A DNA stretch of 64,000 nt from Mageeibacillus sp. UBA6980 (GCA_002450095.1 DJYK01000026.1:1-64000); one strand, 5' to 3'; positions 35,201-43,357 are shown, counted from the first letter of the stretch. Numbers and translations are program-made. Notes: a model not told the origin generated them from the letters alone.

Positions 35201-36381
35201 AATCTCGTGAAAGTGCATTAAAAGTTTTAAATGGGAATAATAATTATTTAGTTGAAGATGAAGACTATTCGTTTAATTATAAAACTCGTCATTTTGACAA
35301 GTCACCCCGCCTTAAGTACATAACTAAGCATTTACCAAGTCTTGCAGTAGCAGATGTTTTGAATATTACAAATATTGAATATGCATATGATGTTCCGACG
35401 TATTATGAAAGCTTTAAAACTCTATGGTCATTCTATGCTGATAACAATCAAAGGTCTAACTGGAATGCATTTTGTTCTCCTTTTAATATAGATAGAGACT
35501 CTCATGTAAAACAGTTACTAAATATGAAAGTTAAGGAAAAACATAAGGATGAAGGGAATTATGATAGCTGTTCTTTTACCATTCCATCAGTATGTCAGGA
35601 GGGCGTTTTCAAGATTATGGAGTTTCTCCATAATAATAGAATAATTAAGTGGTCTCATAATTTTACACATCAATCGATAAATGATTTAAAGTTGGATTAT
35701 AAAGTGTTAAGCACCTGCAATGAAAAATTGAAGAATCTCCTAAGTGAACCACAATTCTTAATTAATGATAAAGCTTTATATACTCTTAAACAGAGTAGCC
35801 ATTATTACGTAAAGTATAAGAATTTGCGCGTGAATCTAAACGAATATGAAGAAGTTGCTGATAAGAATTATCCTAGGGAGATTATCGAAGAAATACTAAA
35901 AGAAGCTAAAATAATTGATTTTATTAATGATGAAGGTTTCACATGTACCAGTTTCGAGGCTTATGATCTTATTTCTGCAGAAGGTAGGTTGCTTGAAATT
36001 CTTGTTTACTATGCATTAAAGACTAGTGGTATGTTTGATGATGTCGCAACAAGTATTAGTGTTAATTGGGATGATTACAGTCGTAATGAGCTTGATTTAA
36101 TCGTAACCAAAGGTTTTAGGTGTGCAGTTATAGAATGTAAGGCTAGGAGTATGATTGGTAATAGTGAGTATAGGCAATTAGTTGGTGAGAATATTGATCA
36201 TCCGGGCCCTGGCTTTAGGTTATCTGTCCCAACTGAAAGAATTTTGGTCGCTATGTGCAATCCTGATAATGATACAGCCGATTCAGAATTAAAGAATAAA
36301 GTAAAAACCATATATTGGTTAAGTGATAAACCAAAGGAATTTGCTCAAAGAATTATAGATGCATTAGGCTGGAATGATTGA
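32266..36381 (+). CDS. Protein kinase fused to TrkA/RyR-like middle and DUF1887/Card1-like nuclease
   Basis: A 1371-residue protein. The N-terminal kinase (about 20-350) has the ILKEF lysine, CHRDICPSNFGF (HRD at about 201), DIDCF in place of DFG, and GTPGFMAPE. The middle has a Rossmann-like strand (DVTLVGFDRYGYDFL) and an RyR-like EHKRWVVDKLCDGW. The C-terminus (about 1220-1371) fits the DUF1887 nuclease of Card1/Can2: GRLLEILVYYAL, NELDLIV, then AVIECKA, the PD-(D/E)xK core. Before it, about 890-1080, is another Rossmann-like segment that could be a ligand sensor. So phosphorylation, possible ligand sensing and nucleic-acid cleavage are in one chain, with PP2C beside it. Confidence 0.85.
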   Translation: MERNHRLVNDDEIELSEVSTGATVTFKINDVLSGSDGSSVICYSARRLDTGRSIILKEFYPLVYSFNDDGKSFSLVRNDNNQLIPSSNITEAKEKFLDLRNTKFNTSKKIIETINSSQGENILKTFIPSISLYRGTVDNDGNWNSTFYYVVDQPQLITFESVCEDIKKNPQKDSEYKLLVILKSIQQLTICIKTLHEEGFCHRDICPSNFGFAKRSEDYLTETISLFDIDCFMYFKDKKTNEFVGTPGFMAPEVESKTVQRSVSADLYSIGATLYYALTGEHAQAIEDHNNNQIREEIEQSKLVKASTVNNNPYLLGKICELLYKSLNRDVDNRYKNSDELLKDIRMALFFMLPPDRRDIDVDGLVWELTRTDYTTEQKQYYKFLMLYQLFKVPLYNPDRSDDNNTIDVTLVGFDRYGYDFLDAVLQFSQCIKETVNTRVYVNVDRFESVDLYLGNRPALKDFFRINKFGTPLNPVKEFNDTDTYSYGTVEFINFTGNVDPNHIVRNEDNRNYIFVTLGNDKKNYEYATQLSDVVLNVDKCITYIATMNEAVEDYADCVVPIFVNKFDMNDEKSEFYLIEERSKIRNFLHDRGIYVDIEKKMKDYHKDNEYKHNACVSGVLSLKYMLHRIGVSRDMIHDPEGTSVEFERVHDNNRNELIYIEHKRWVVDKLCDGWSPLPIDEFDVYTSSGENKDTTNKRHSCIVRSSINNNVNILKDQYGDGINVNVDKWDGTEVIPEMDELDRVSLTLHRSFKRAANNPNRINDIKRNLSFIGQEVSCDPEKYKPFSDWQHYILNLLEGKNPVDRYGSLRDAFFSAIEKDDDEVKKKAKTVDDDVKCIVQYNKFLNYKYEDEKIFDNLPFILNYSLETVLVRDLYFGPNKEKLLNNYASIMIANPAAVVYCVNLTATNANVDAICNVIDSINNTFKKHFIRTQMKFLLFYNNNDIIRHKKENLITALNSNNRQFTVIGSVLIHNSYNESRESALKVLNGNNNYLVEDEDYSFNYKTRHFDKSPRLKYITKHLPSLAVADVLNITNIEYAYDVPTYYESFKTLWSFYADNNQRSNWNAFCSPFNIDRDSHVKQLLNMKVKEKHKDEGNYDSCSFTIPSVCQEGVFKIMEFLHNNRIIKWSHNFTHQSINDLKLDYKVLSTCNEKLKNLLSEPQFLINDKALYTLKQSSHYYVKYKNLRVNLNEYEEVADKNYPREIIEEILKEAKIIDFINDEGFTCTSFEAYDLISAEGRLLEILVYYALKTSGMFDDVATSISVNWDDYSRNELDLIVTKGFRCAVIECKARSMIGNSEYRQLVGENIDHPGPGFRLSVPTERILVAMCNPDNDTADSELKNKVKTIYWLSDKPKEFAQRIIDALGWND

Positions 36382-36468
36382 TCATTAGAGTTATAGTACT
36401 TCAGATAAGTATTAAATACCGCTGATCTGAACGAACCTGAATAGCTTTCTTGGATGAGAGATAATAAC

Positions 36469-39303
36469 ATGACTGAACCGACATTCTTACATAAAACTAA
36501 AGATGGATCTTCCCTTCAGAATAAGCCTAAGGTCTTCTTTACATGCCATCCTGATGATTTTGAGAAGTGTTTTAAGCAGATATGCCAAGATATATTTGAG
36601 TTTCAAGATTGTGTTGTTTTCTATACTGAGGATATGACTCAAGATCTTAGTGATAAGAATACTTGTGTTGACTTGGAAAGAATGAATCTGTTTGTTATAC
36701 CGGTCACAATAAAAACTTTGATAACACCTAACAGAGCTATGGATTCGGATTTCCATTTTGCGTTGGAAAGACATATCCCTGTTCTACCTATTATGATTGA
36801 ACCTGGTATTTATGATGTTTATTCAAGACCGGATAAATTTGGAGACCTACAATATCTAAAGACTTATAGTAAATCAGATACGGAAGTGGATTATAAAAAC
36901 AAACTTAAGAATTATCTTGAATCTGTGTTAATAAGTGATGAATTAGCGAATCGTGTGCGTCAAGCTTTTGACGCGTATATATTTCTGAGCTACAGAAAGA
37001 AGGATAGACAGTATGCTAACAGTCTAATTAAGATGATTCATAATAATCCCCAATGTGAGAATATTGCGATATGGTTTGATGAGTTCCTAATTCCCGGAGA
37101 GAGCTTTAGGGAGGGTATAGATCGAATATTAAATGACAGTAAACTCTTTACTTTGCTGGTAACACCGAATTTGCTTGAGCGAAATGGCGAAGAACCTAAT
37201 TTTATAATGAGGGAGGAGTACCCTAAGGCTAAGGAAATGGGAAAACCTATTCTCCCAACTGAGATGCAAGCAACAGATCGAGATGCATTAGCAGCGGAGT
37301 TTCCAGGATTACCTGAATGTGTAGATTATGTAGATCAAGAATCTTTTAATAAGAGGTTGCTTGATGTGCTGACAAGAACGGCTATTGCAGAAAACCCTAA
37401 TAACACTCCGGAACACGATTATCTCATTGGATTAGCGTATTTAGAGGGTATTGATATGGAAGTTGATGCTGATCGAGCTGTTAGACTAATTACAAAAGCT
37501 GCAGAAGCAGATTTGCCTGAAGCCATCGAAAAGCTGATTGATATGTATAGGAATGGTATAGGGGTACAAAGAAATTATAAAAAAGCACAGAAGTGGGTAA
37601 AAAGATGGTTATATCATTTGACAAGGTGGATTGAAGAGGCAGATGAGCCTTTGGATAACTGCATTAGACGTTTGCTTGATGTTGCATATTTCTTTCTGGA
37701 TATTGGTGATTATGATGATTATATAGATGGTATGTATGGTGCATATACTTTTGGTGTTAATCGCTTGGGACGCGATAATCAGTTTACACTTCGTGCAATG
37801 TCCGAACTGGCTTTAGGATATTTTTATACAGAAAAATATGAAAAAGCGCTTGAATTATCTATAAAGTGTTATGATGCGAGTTGCAGGCATCAGGGAAAAG
37901 AATCTCATGATAGTATTCGGTATCAAACGATTCTTGCTCGAGTATACCAATCTATGAATGATACTGATCGTAGCATTTCTTTGTACGAAGAGTGTTTTGA
38001 GCTTAGCAGTTCTGTATTAGGTGAGAATGATGAAGTTACTTTAACAATAATGGCGAGTCTAGCTATTGCATATTGTGATAAAAATGAGTTTGATAAGAGC
38101 ATAGAATTGTTGAAGGATTGTTATCAGCGTTGTTGTAATACATTTGGAGAGACATCAGATAAGAGTATTGATGTGCTTGCAAAAATGGCTCGTTCATACT
38201 ATAGATATGACTTTTATGATAAGGGGATAGGTTTATATCAAAAATGTTATGAATACTATTGTGACAAATATGGAAAGGATCATCCTAAGTCAATAGGCAC
38301 TCTTCAGTACATTGCAGATGGATATTTTGATAACGGTGGTTATCAAAATGCAATCAATTTGTATGATTCAGTTATTAGTTTTAATCGTGTATTATTTGGA
38401 GATGATAGTCCGTTTATCATTTCGCCGCTGCTTGGACTTGCTAAATCATATAAAGAGATTTTGGAATATGAAAAATCGATGTCTATATATGAACAATTGT
38501 ATGTAGTGTATTTTAATAACTCCAAGTATGATGAGTGCGTCAATATACTAATGAATGAATGTTATCCGCTTAGTTGTAAGGTTTATGGGGATAAGCATGA
38601 GAATAGTATTAGTTTATTAGATTGTGGAAGACTTGTTGCTTTGTATTGTGATGCGTGTAAAGAGGAGGACAAAGTTCGCGGTGAGTATAATAATTACGAT
38701 TTAATGAAACAAGTGTATACTAATCAGTTCGATTATTATAAAAGGTGTTATCAACTAATAAAAAAGCATAAGAATTATAGGCCTGAGATTTATAACAAGA
38801 TTCTCGATGCTATTTCTAGTTTCAATGTTCCAGGCTCATTACGACGAGATCCTTCTGCAATCTATTTATTAGAAGAATGCTATAAATATAAGTGTGAAGA
38901 GTTCGGAAGATTGAATCCCGGCAGTATTGGTTCTTTGGAGGCTCTTTCAAACTTTTATTACTTTAATCACGATTATGAGAAAGCGATTGAACTTAAATCC
39001 CAATGTTATGCTGATTATGTTAGCGTTTTTGGAAAAGCTGATTTTAATACTTTGGATTGTCTAGAGGCTCTTGCTGAAATGTATTCTTCTATTGGTGAGA
39101 AACAGAAATTGATAGAGTGTTATAATGAATTGTTTTCGATCGTTGATGAATTAGATATAGATACTGATCTTTACAGGTGGATAAAGGATCAACTAAAAGA
39201 TTATCATTATCGTATGAGTTGTATGCGGTATGGTGAAAACCATCCAATTAGTGAAATGATTATGAATAAGATAACCGAATTGAATCAGAAGGAAAGTGGT
39301 TAA
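36469..39303 (+). CDS. Double-TIR-like protein with TPR repeats (paralog B)
   Basis: A 944-residue paralog of the gene at 15991. Residues 10-145 (KVFFTCHPDDFEKCF) and 165-300 (YIFLSYRKKDRQYA, AIWFDEFLIPG, LLVTPNLL, FIMREEYPKA) match both TIR-like halves, and the region up to about 380 adds a Sel1-like repeat. The long TPR part has more repeats than paralog A. An ATG 15 bases earlier is in frame, but GAGAG fits the later start. The two paralogs bracket the cassette, so one may have arisen by duplication, or each guards one side. Confidence 0.85.
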   Translation: MTEPTFLHKTKDGSSLQNKPKVFFTCHPDDFEKCFKQICQDIFEFQDCVVFYTEDMTQDLSDKNTCVDLERMNLFVIPVTIKTLITPNRAMDSDFHFALERHIPVLPIMIEPGIYDVYSRPDKFGDLQYLKTYSKSDTEVDYKNKLKNYLESVLISDELANRVRQAFDAYIFLSYRKKDRQYANSLIKMIHNNPQCENIAIWFDEFLIPGESFREGIDRILNDSKLFTLLVTPNLLERNGEEPNFIMREEYPKAKEMGKPILPTEMQATDRDALAAEFPGLPECVDYVDQESFNKRLLDVLTRTAIAENPNNTPEHDYLIGLAYLEGIDMEVDADRAVRLITKAAEADLPEAIEKLIDMYRNGIGVQRNYKKAQKWVKRWLYHLTRWIEEADEPLDNCIRRLLDVAYFFLDIGDYDDYIDGMYGAYTFGVNRLGRDNQFTLRAMSELALGYFYTEKYEKALELSIKCYDASCRHQGKESHDSIRYQTILARVYQSMNDTDRSISLYEECFELSSSVLGENDEVTLTIMASLAIAYCDKNEFDKSIELLKDCYQRCCNTFGETSDKSIDVLAKMARSYYRYDFYDKGIGLYQKCYEYYCDKYGKDHPKSIGTLQYIADGYFDNGGYQNAINLYDSVISFNRVLFGDDSPFIISPLLGLAKSYKEILEYEKSMSIYEQLYVVYFNNSKYDECVNILMNECYPLSCKVYGDKHENSISLLDCGRLVALYCDACKEEDKVRGEYNNYDLMKQVYTNQFDYYKRCYQLIKKHKNYRPEIYNKILDAISSFNVPGSLRRDPSAIYLLEECYKYKCEEFGRLNPGSIGSLEALSNFYYFNHDYEKAIELKSQCYADYVSVFGKADFNTLDCLEALAEMYSSIGEKQKLIECYNELFSIVDELDIDTDLYRWIKDQLKDYHYRMSCMRYGENHPISEMIMNKITELNQKESG

Positions 39304-39490
39304 TCAATACATTTACTTATAGAACTTATGATGACTATGTTGATATTGAAGAAGAATTGTTGGATATCAAAGTTATACAGTGGGACCATACAGATTATAG
39401 ATATGAATATACTAGATGCTTATGAGGAGAAAGTAGACAATTATATTAAGGATAACCCTTAAACGATAATAAGTAGTAAGATATAGCATT

Positions 39491-39519
39491 GGCGCTCCTC
39501 GAGGGCGCCTTTTTGTTTT
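39491..39519 (+). terminator. Terminator after paralog B
   Basis: GGCGCTC / GAGGGCGCC stem followed by TTTTTGTTTT. It lies 190 bases after the TIR-TPR stop and 2 bases before a C6 box. The 190 bases hold only a 19-codon frame and no supported gene. Confidence 0.82.
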
Positions 39520-39520
39520 A

Positions 39521-39557
39521 CCCCCCCTCAGGACCTCACTAATCTGGCAAATACAAT
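39521..39557 (+). promoter_or_regulatory. C6-box promoter (copy 7) of small lipoprotein
   Basis: Seven C followed by TC (39521-39529), 22 bases, TACAAT (39552-39557), 32 bases before the lipoprotein ATG. Confidence 0.7.
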
Positions 39558-39589
39558 GTAGATAAAGAAAACACAAACGGAGGTCCAAT

Positions 39590-39778
39590 ATGAATACAAA
39601 GAATATTATCACAGTAGTCATTATTACTCTCTGTGTAGCTGCACTTTTCTTCGCAGGATGCTTAGTTACCTCTCACGAAGATAAGCAATATGTATCAGCG
39701 CCTAGAGCACAGGTAAGTGCGTATGAACTGCCTACACCGGTGCCCACACCAACTCCTGTTCCAGGATTCGGGGGGTAA
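39590..39778 (+). CDS. Small lipoprotein ending in GFGG
   Basis: A 62-residue protein with a lipoprotein signal (LFFAGC, Cys 22), a short polar region, a Pro/Thr stretch (PTPVPTPTPVP) and a C-terminus GFGG. RBS GGAGG. The free C-terminal diglycine is notable because E1 enzymes activate such ends, but an E1 in the cytoplasm would not see an exported chain. The surface exposure of the Pro-rich tail fits a wall-crossing spacer. Its C6 promoter places it in the regulon. Confidence 0.7.
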   Translation: MNTKNIITVVIITLCVAALFFAGCLVTSHEDKQYVSAPRAQVSAYELPTPVPTPTPVPGFGG

Positions 39779-39785
39779 TATTTAT

Positions 39786-39822
39786 CCCCCCCTCTCAAGC
39801 AATGAAAATGGGCGTATAGAAT
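39786..39822 (+). promoter_or_regulatory. C6-box promoter (copy 8), orphan
   Basis: CCCCCCCTC (39786-39794), 22 bases, TAGAAT (39817-39822). Downstream is only a relic reading NSSWW and stop (39841-39858), so the gene it served seems deleted. Confidence 0.55.
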
Positions 39823-39840
39823 GAAGATAAATCAAATAAG

Positions 39841-39861
39841 AACAGTTCTTGGTGGTAAGGA
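39841..39861 (+). pseudogene. C-terminal relic of a GFSQ-repeat peptide gene
   Basis: These 21 bases match 40130-40150, the end of the intact peptide gene, at 19 positions and encode NSSWW plus stop. Together with the orphan promoter it is likely the remains of a tandem duplicate that lost its body. Confidence 0.55.
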
Positions 39862-39866
39862 TATAT

Positions 39867-39903
39867 CCCCCCTTCATGATCAAAGAATAATACAAAGTAC
39901 ACT
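39867..39903 (+). promoter_or_regulatory. C6-box promoter (copy 9) of GFSQ-repeat peptide
   Basis: CCCCCCTT (39867-39874), 23 bases, TACACT (39898-39903), 29 bases before the start codon. The weakest -10 of the nine. Confidence 0.6.
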
Positions 39904-39932
39904 AAAGAAAAAGACTTACGGAGGTAACAATT

Positions 39933-40148
39933 ATGAGCAGAGGTTTCAGTCAGCGAGGCGCAGATGGTATCACACGTCACTACAACAGCAATGGAGTAAT
40001 GACAGGCTTCAGTCAGAAAGGAAGTGATGGATTTATTCGACACTACGATAACAACAGGAATGTAAGAGGATTCAGCCAGAGTAATGGCTATGGCGGGTAC
40101 AACCACTACGATAACAAGGGACACAAAAAGAACAGCTCCTGGTGGTAA
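39933..40148 (+). CDS. GFSQ-repeat peptide
   Basis: A 71-residue, basic, Gly/Tyr/Asn-rich peptide made of three units of about 23 residues: GFSQRGADGITRHY, GFSQKGSDGFIRHY, GFSQSNGYGGYNHY, each followed by a short N/K-rich spacer. It ends KNSSWW. The RBS is GGAGG. Repeats of the form DG..RHYD..G are found in small clostridial proteins of unknown role. It has no signal peptide. A second repetitive peptide in the same promoter family strengthens the idea that peptides are the system's substrates. Confidence 0.7.
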   Translation: MSRGFSQRGADGITRHYNSNGVMTGFSQKGSDGFIRHYDNNRNVRGFSQSNGYGGYNHYDNKGHKKNSSWW

Positions 40149-40211
40149 GGAGCACTGACGGTAATAACCACAAAGCTGTTCTATCGGCTATACGGGAGAA
40201 AGGAGTTGTAA

Positions 40212-40598
40212 ATGTTTTTTACGAAGAGAAAAGCAAATACGGTTAAAGTCGGTAATAGTATCATCGAGTGGAATCCCTCCGGGAACTGTTGGGATGAAAC
40301 CGTTAACATTAACGGTAAAGCTGTAAGAGTAAAATACATTGTATCTCCCGGTAATACTGATCCGAATTCTCTGGTAACCGGATTTAAGCGTCTTAATCTT
40401 TATAATGCCGCTTACGAGTATACGGTTAACAACTGTCAGCTTACTGAAGAATATGAGACTGAAGAATATGATCTGATGGCTGTAATAGTATCTTCTCTTT
40501 CAATTGAATTCCTGTATCGCAATCGCTTTTTGGGAGCAAGGCATTGTGTGTGTACAGAGTATGACTATAGAAAGTTCCACGATTGTTACATCAGGTAA
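40212..40598 (+). CDS. Hypothetical protein, 128 residues
   Basis: A soluble protein with a good RBS (AAAGGAG). It has a beta-rich middle (GNSIIEWNPSGNCWDETVNING) and a Cys-containing C-terminus (HCVCTEYDYRKFHDCYI). It carries no named domain. It lies at the edge of the island, 63 bases after the GFSQ peptide, and could be in the same transcript. Confidence 0.65.
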   Translation: MFFTKRKANTVKVGNSIIEWNPSGNCWDETVNINGKAVRVKYIVSPGNTDPNSLVTGFKRLNLYNAAYEYTVNNCQLTEEYETEEYDLMAVIVSSLSIEFLYRNRFLGARHCVCTEYDYRKFHDCYIR

Positions 40599-40628
40599 CA
40601 AATGACACACCCCTATTCTTCTTTGCAG

Positions 40629-40667
40629 AACTGCCCCGTTTTTTTCATTTTATCGGGGCAGTTTTGT
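40629..40667 (+). terminator. Terminator at right edge of island
   Basis: AACTGCCCCG pairs with CGGGGCAGTT; T-rich loop and TTTTG after the stem. Confidence 0.8.
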
Positions 40668-40775
40668 TATGGAGTTGATTAGTGATACAGGTGCTTCAAA
40701 GTCTGTAACCGTAAATTTTAGAAGGTAAGTATTAAAGTTGATCTTGAAGGAGATGCAGAATGAATATACATATTG

Positions 40776-41536
40776 AGTTAATAATCTTTCTGCTTCGGAT
40801 GATACGGAAGATGGAAGTGTCAGACCGACCGCTGCCGGACTTCTTATGTTTGGTGAAGAATACAGGATCACACGTGAGTTCCCGGAATTCTTTCTGGATT
40901 ACAGGGAGAGGCTTGATCCCAATATACGGTGGACGGATAGGATACAGAGCCAATCCGGAGATTGGTCAGGTAATGTGTACGATTTCTTCTCACGAGTATC
41001 GGCAAAACTCACATTGGATCTTAAAAGACCTTTTAAGACAGATGGTTTGTTCCGTATTGAAGAGACACCCGTACATGAATCTGTCAGAGAAGCCCTAGTC
41101 AATTGCATTGTAAACACGGACTATTTTCAGTCTTGGAGCATCGTTATCGAAAAGTATATTGATAGGATAGTATTTGCTAATCCCGGATCCATTCGTATTG
41201 GCAAATCGCAGATGCTCAAGGGAGGAATATCTCAGCCGCGTAATCGGTGTTGATCATGTCCTTTCTGTTGAAGGGCATGAAAAAGGGCATGAAAAAGGGC
41301 ATGAAAATAATGTTGCCACTAAGACCGATGAACTCAATTTAAGGAGAATGGCAATATATAAGATGATTGTAGCAACAGCTGATATATCTATACCTCAGAT
41401 AGCTCAACGATTAGAAATCACTGATAAGCAAGCTAGGAGTGATATAGATTATCTAAAGAAGAATGGTTATATAATTCACAAAGGTCCTGCGAAAGGTGGC
41501 AAATGGATTGACATTAAAGATAATAACTCTGATTGA
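40776..41536 (+). pseudogene. Broken AAA_4/AlbA-type regulator gene
   Basis: The reading frame from 40776 (AAGLLMFGEE, then PVHESVREALVNCIVN and VFANPGSIRI) is the middle of the divergent-AAA (AAA_4/HATPase-like) DNA-binding regulator family, lacking the N-terminal AlbA part. It stops at 41253. The end of such a protein continues in another frame: GHEKGHEKGHENN, then a winged-helix DISIPQIAQRLEITDKQARSDI, ending at 41536. So there is an N-terminal truncation plus an internal deletion with frameshift. Confidence 0.75.
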
Positions 41537-41679
41537 CGATATAGATTTGAGCAAATAATTGCAAAAGACACAGGATATTAGAACGCAAATGGAATCAATA
41601 GATATCAAGGCTCTTATACAAAACAAGTTAGGATTAGTTTTAACTTGGGGAACTCGAATAACGGACAAGAAATCTACAG

Positions 41680-41710
41680 TGCCCGAAAACATTGCGTTTC
41701 GGGCATTTTT
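41680..41710 (+). terminator. Terminator-like hairpin
   Basis: TGCCCGAAA pairs with TTTCGGGCA, followed by five T. The roughly 250 bases between the pseudogene and the nuclease gene hold nothing else I can support. Confidence 0.75.
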
Positions 41711-41794
41711 ATATCTTGAATGAGTTCAAACCCAAAGAGATTTAGCAGTTGCCAGAAAGGTATATGATTCGGACGTCAGTGACAAGTATATAGA

Positions 41795-42325
41795 TCAGGA
41801 GGCGGAGGATTCTAATTCGCGGAACTCTTCGTAGTATCTGTCATTGGTCCCGAATCTTACTGCTTCGGCGTATCCTTCTTCGAGGAGGATACGCTCGAGC
41901 ATTACGACTTCGCCGCCCTGATCGATGTAGACGTATGCGAGCGTTCTGTCGTACTGGTCGTAGATCTCGTTATCGTATTCGAGCCATACTTCGTAGTTTG
42001 CTTCATCCATGAGTTCCTTGACGAAGTCGGAGGCGATGACGCCTTCCTCGGTATTGCGTTCTTCTTCCTGTGCGACAGATTCGGGAGTGTTTATTCCGAT
42101 AAGCCTTACGCGCGTCCTGACGCCGTCGATATATACGATGAGCGTATCACCGTCGACGACCCTCTCGACCTCATACGGTCCGTTAAGCTCGATATCGGAA
42201 GGTGTCTCAATCTCGGTCTGCTCGGTCATCTCATATAAGAAGTCTTCACATCCGGTGAACAGAGAGCCTATTAAAACTGCACTAATAATCACGATTCCGG
42301 TTTGTAAAATTCTGTGTTTACTCAT
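41795..42325 (-). CDS. Thermonuclease (SNase)-family lipoprotein
   Basis: A 176-residue lipoprotein with lipobox LFTGC (Cys 26). The staphylococcal-nuclease fold is clear: VERVVDGDTLIVYIDG, then RVRLIGINTPES, an Arg in YDRTLAYVYID and EEGYAEA. Such enzymes cut DNA and RNA with calcium at the cell surface, feeding on or defending against outside DNA. The catalytic Asp/Arg/Glu set seems conserved. It is divergent from the ABC importer genes, with an AT-rich region (42326-42350) between them. Confidence 0.87.
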   Translation of the reverse strand: MSKHRILQTGIVIISAVLIGSLFTGCEDFLYEMTEQTEIETPSDIELNGPYEVERVVDGDTLIVYIDGVRTRVRLIGINTPESVAQEEERNTEEGVIASDFVKELMDEANYEVWLEYDNEIYDQYDRTLAYVYIDQGGEVVMLERILLEEGYAEAVRFGTNDRYYEEFRELESSAS

Positions 42326-42397
42326 GCGGATATTATATTATAATTTGTTCGTTGCGGTCATACCGCATTTACAATTTCATATTTGGAGGACTTTGTC

Positions 42398-43357
42398 ATG
42401 AAGAGAAAGTTAATGGCAGTCGCAATGAGCGTTGCAGTAGCAGCAACTCTTTTTGCAGGTTGCGCACAGTCGGATTTGAATTCCGAAGAGTCCGGTGCAT
42501 CTGAATCCCAGGGGGAGTCTGTTTACCCTCTCACACTTACTGATGCTTACGGAAATGTAGTTACGGTTGAGGAAGAACCCGAGACCATTGTCACCGTATC
42601 TCCCGCTTTGACTGAGATAGTATATGCTTTGGGCGGTGAGGATAAACTCATCGGAAGAAGCGAAGTCGATGATTATCCTGAAGCGGTTTTTGATGTTCAG
42701 AGCGTAGGCGATATCGCTATGCCCGATACCGAACTTATCGTATCTCTCGATCCCGATGTTGTTCTCGCGTCTTCTATCTTCAGCGAGGAAGCTTACAACG
42801 CACTGACTGATGCGGGTATCACTGTTGTCATCATAAAGGATGAGTCCGATCTTGACGGCATGTTCGAATATGTAACTACAACGGCAGACGTCATCGGACT
42901 TCACGAAGAAGGATTGGCACTTGCAGATCAGATGGAAGCCGATCTTGCCGAGATCGAGGCCGAAGTTCAGGATACGATCGCAGGCGACGATATCACTGTT
43001 TATTACTGCATGACTTACGGCGAAATGGGCGATTTCACTGCTGGCGGCGATACATTTATCAATGACATTATCGAAGCGGCCGGATGCGTTAACGCTGCAG
43101 GCGATGTCGAAGGCTGGTCCTATTCAGCCGAACAGCTTCTCGAAGCAGATCCTGACATCATTCTTGTTCCTTCTTGGGGTTACGATGCTTTCCTCGAGAC
43201 AGAGCCTTATACGGAGCTTACTGCCGTACAGCAGGGAAGGGTGTTGTCCGTTGACAATAATCTCTTCGAGAGGGTAGGACCTCGTAATATTGATGCAGTA
43301 AGGACTGTTTACGAGTTCGCTGTTGACGCCAATGCCGTAGCTCATGCAGGGGCATAA
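42398..43357 (+). CDS. Iron-siderophore/cobalamin ABC transporter substrate-binding lipoprotein
   Basis: A 319-residue lipoprotein (lipobox LFAGC; start at the ATG after GGAGG). The BtuF/FhuD-type fold shows PETIVTVSPALTEIVYALGGEDKLIGRS and LIVSLDPDVVLAS. It binds a metal chelate outside the cell and hands it to the permease. It overlaps the permease gene by 14 bases. The ligand (heme, siderophore or B12) cannot be told; no Fur box or B12 riboswitch is apparent upstream. Confidence 0.9.
   Translation: MKRKLMAVAMSVAVAATLFAGCAQSDLNSEESGASESQGESVYPLTLTDAYGNVVTVEEEPETIVTVSPALTEIVYALGGEDKLIGRSEVDDYPEAVFDVQSVGDIAMPDTELIVSLDPDVVLASSIFSEEAYNALTDAGITVVIIKDESDLDGMFEYVTTTADVIGLHEEGLALADQMEADLAEIEAEVQDTIAGDDITVYYCMTYGEMGDFTAGGDTFINDIIEAAGCVNAAGDVEGWSYSAEQLLEADPDIILVPSWGYDAFLETEPYTELTAVQQGRVLSVDNNLFERVGPRNIDAVRTVYEFAVDANAVAHAGA

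Noticed and set aside
39403..39462. 19-codon frame after paralog B
   Set aside because: No RBS and too short to support.
39767..39774. G6 tract at the end of the lipoprotein gene as a leftward C6 box
   Set aside because: No TATNAT at the right distance on the minus strand and no leftward gene.
39821..40027. 68-codon frame before the GFSQ peptide
   Set aside because: Its ATG lies in the orphan -10 box, and it is a shifted reading through the relic and the real peptide gene.
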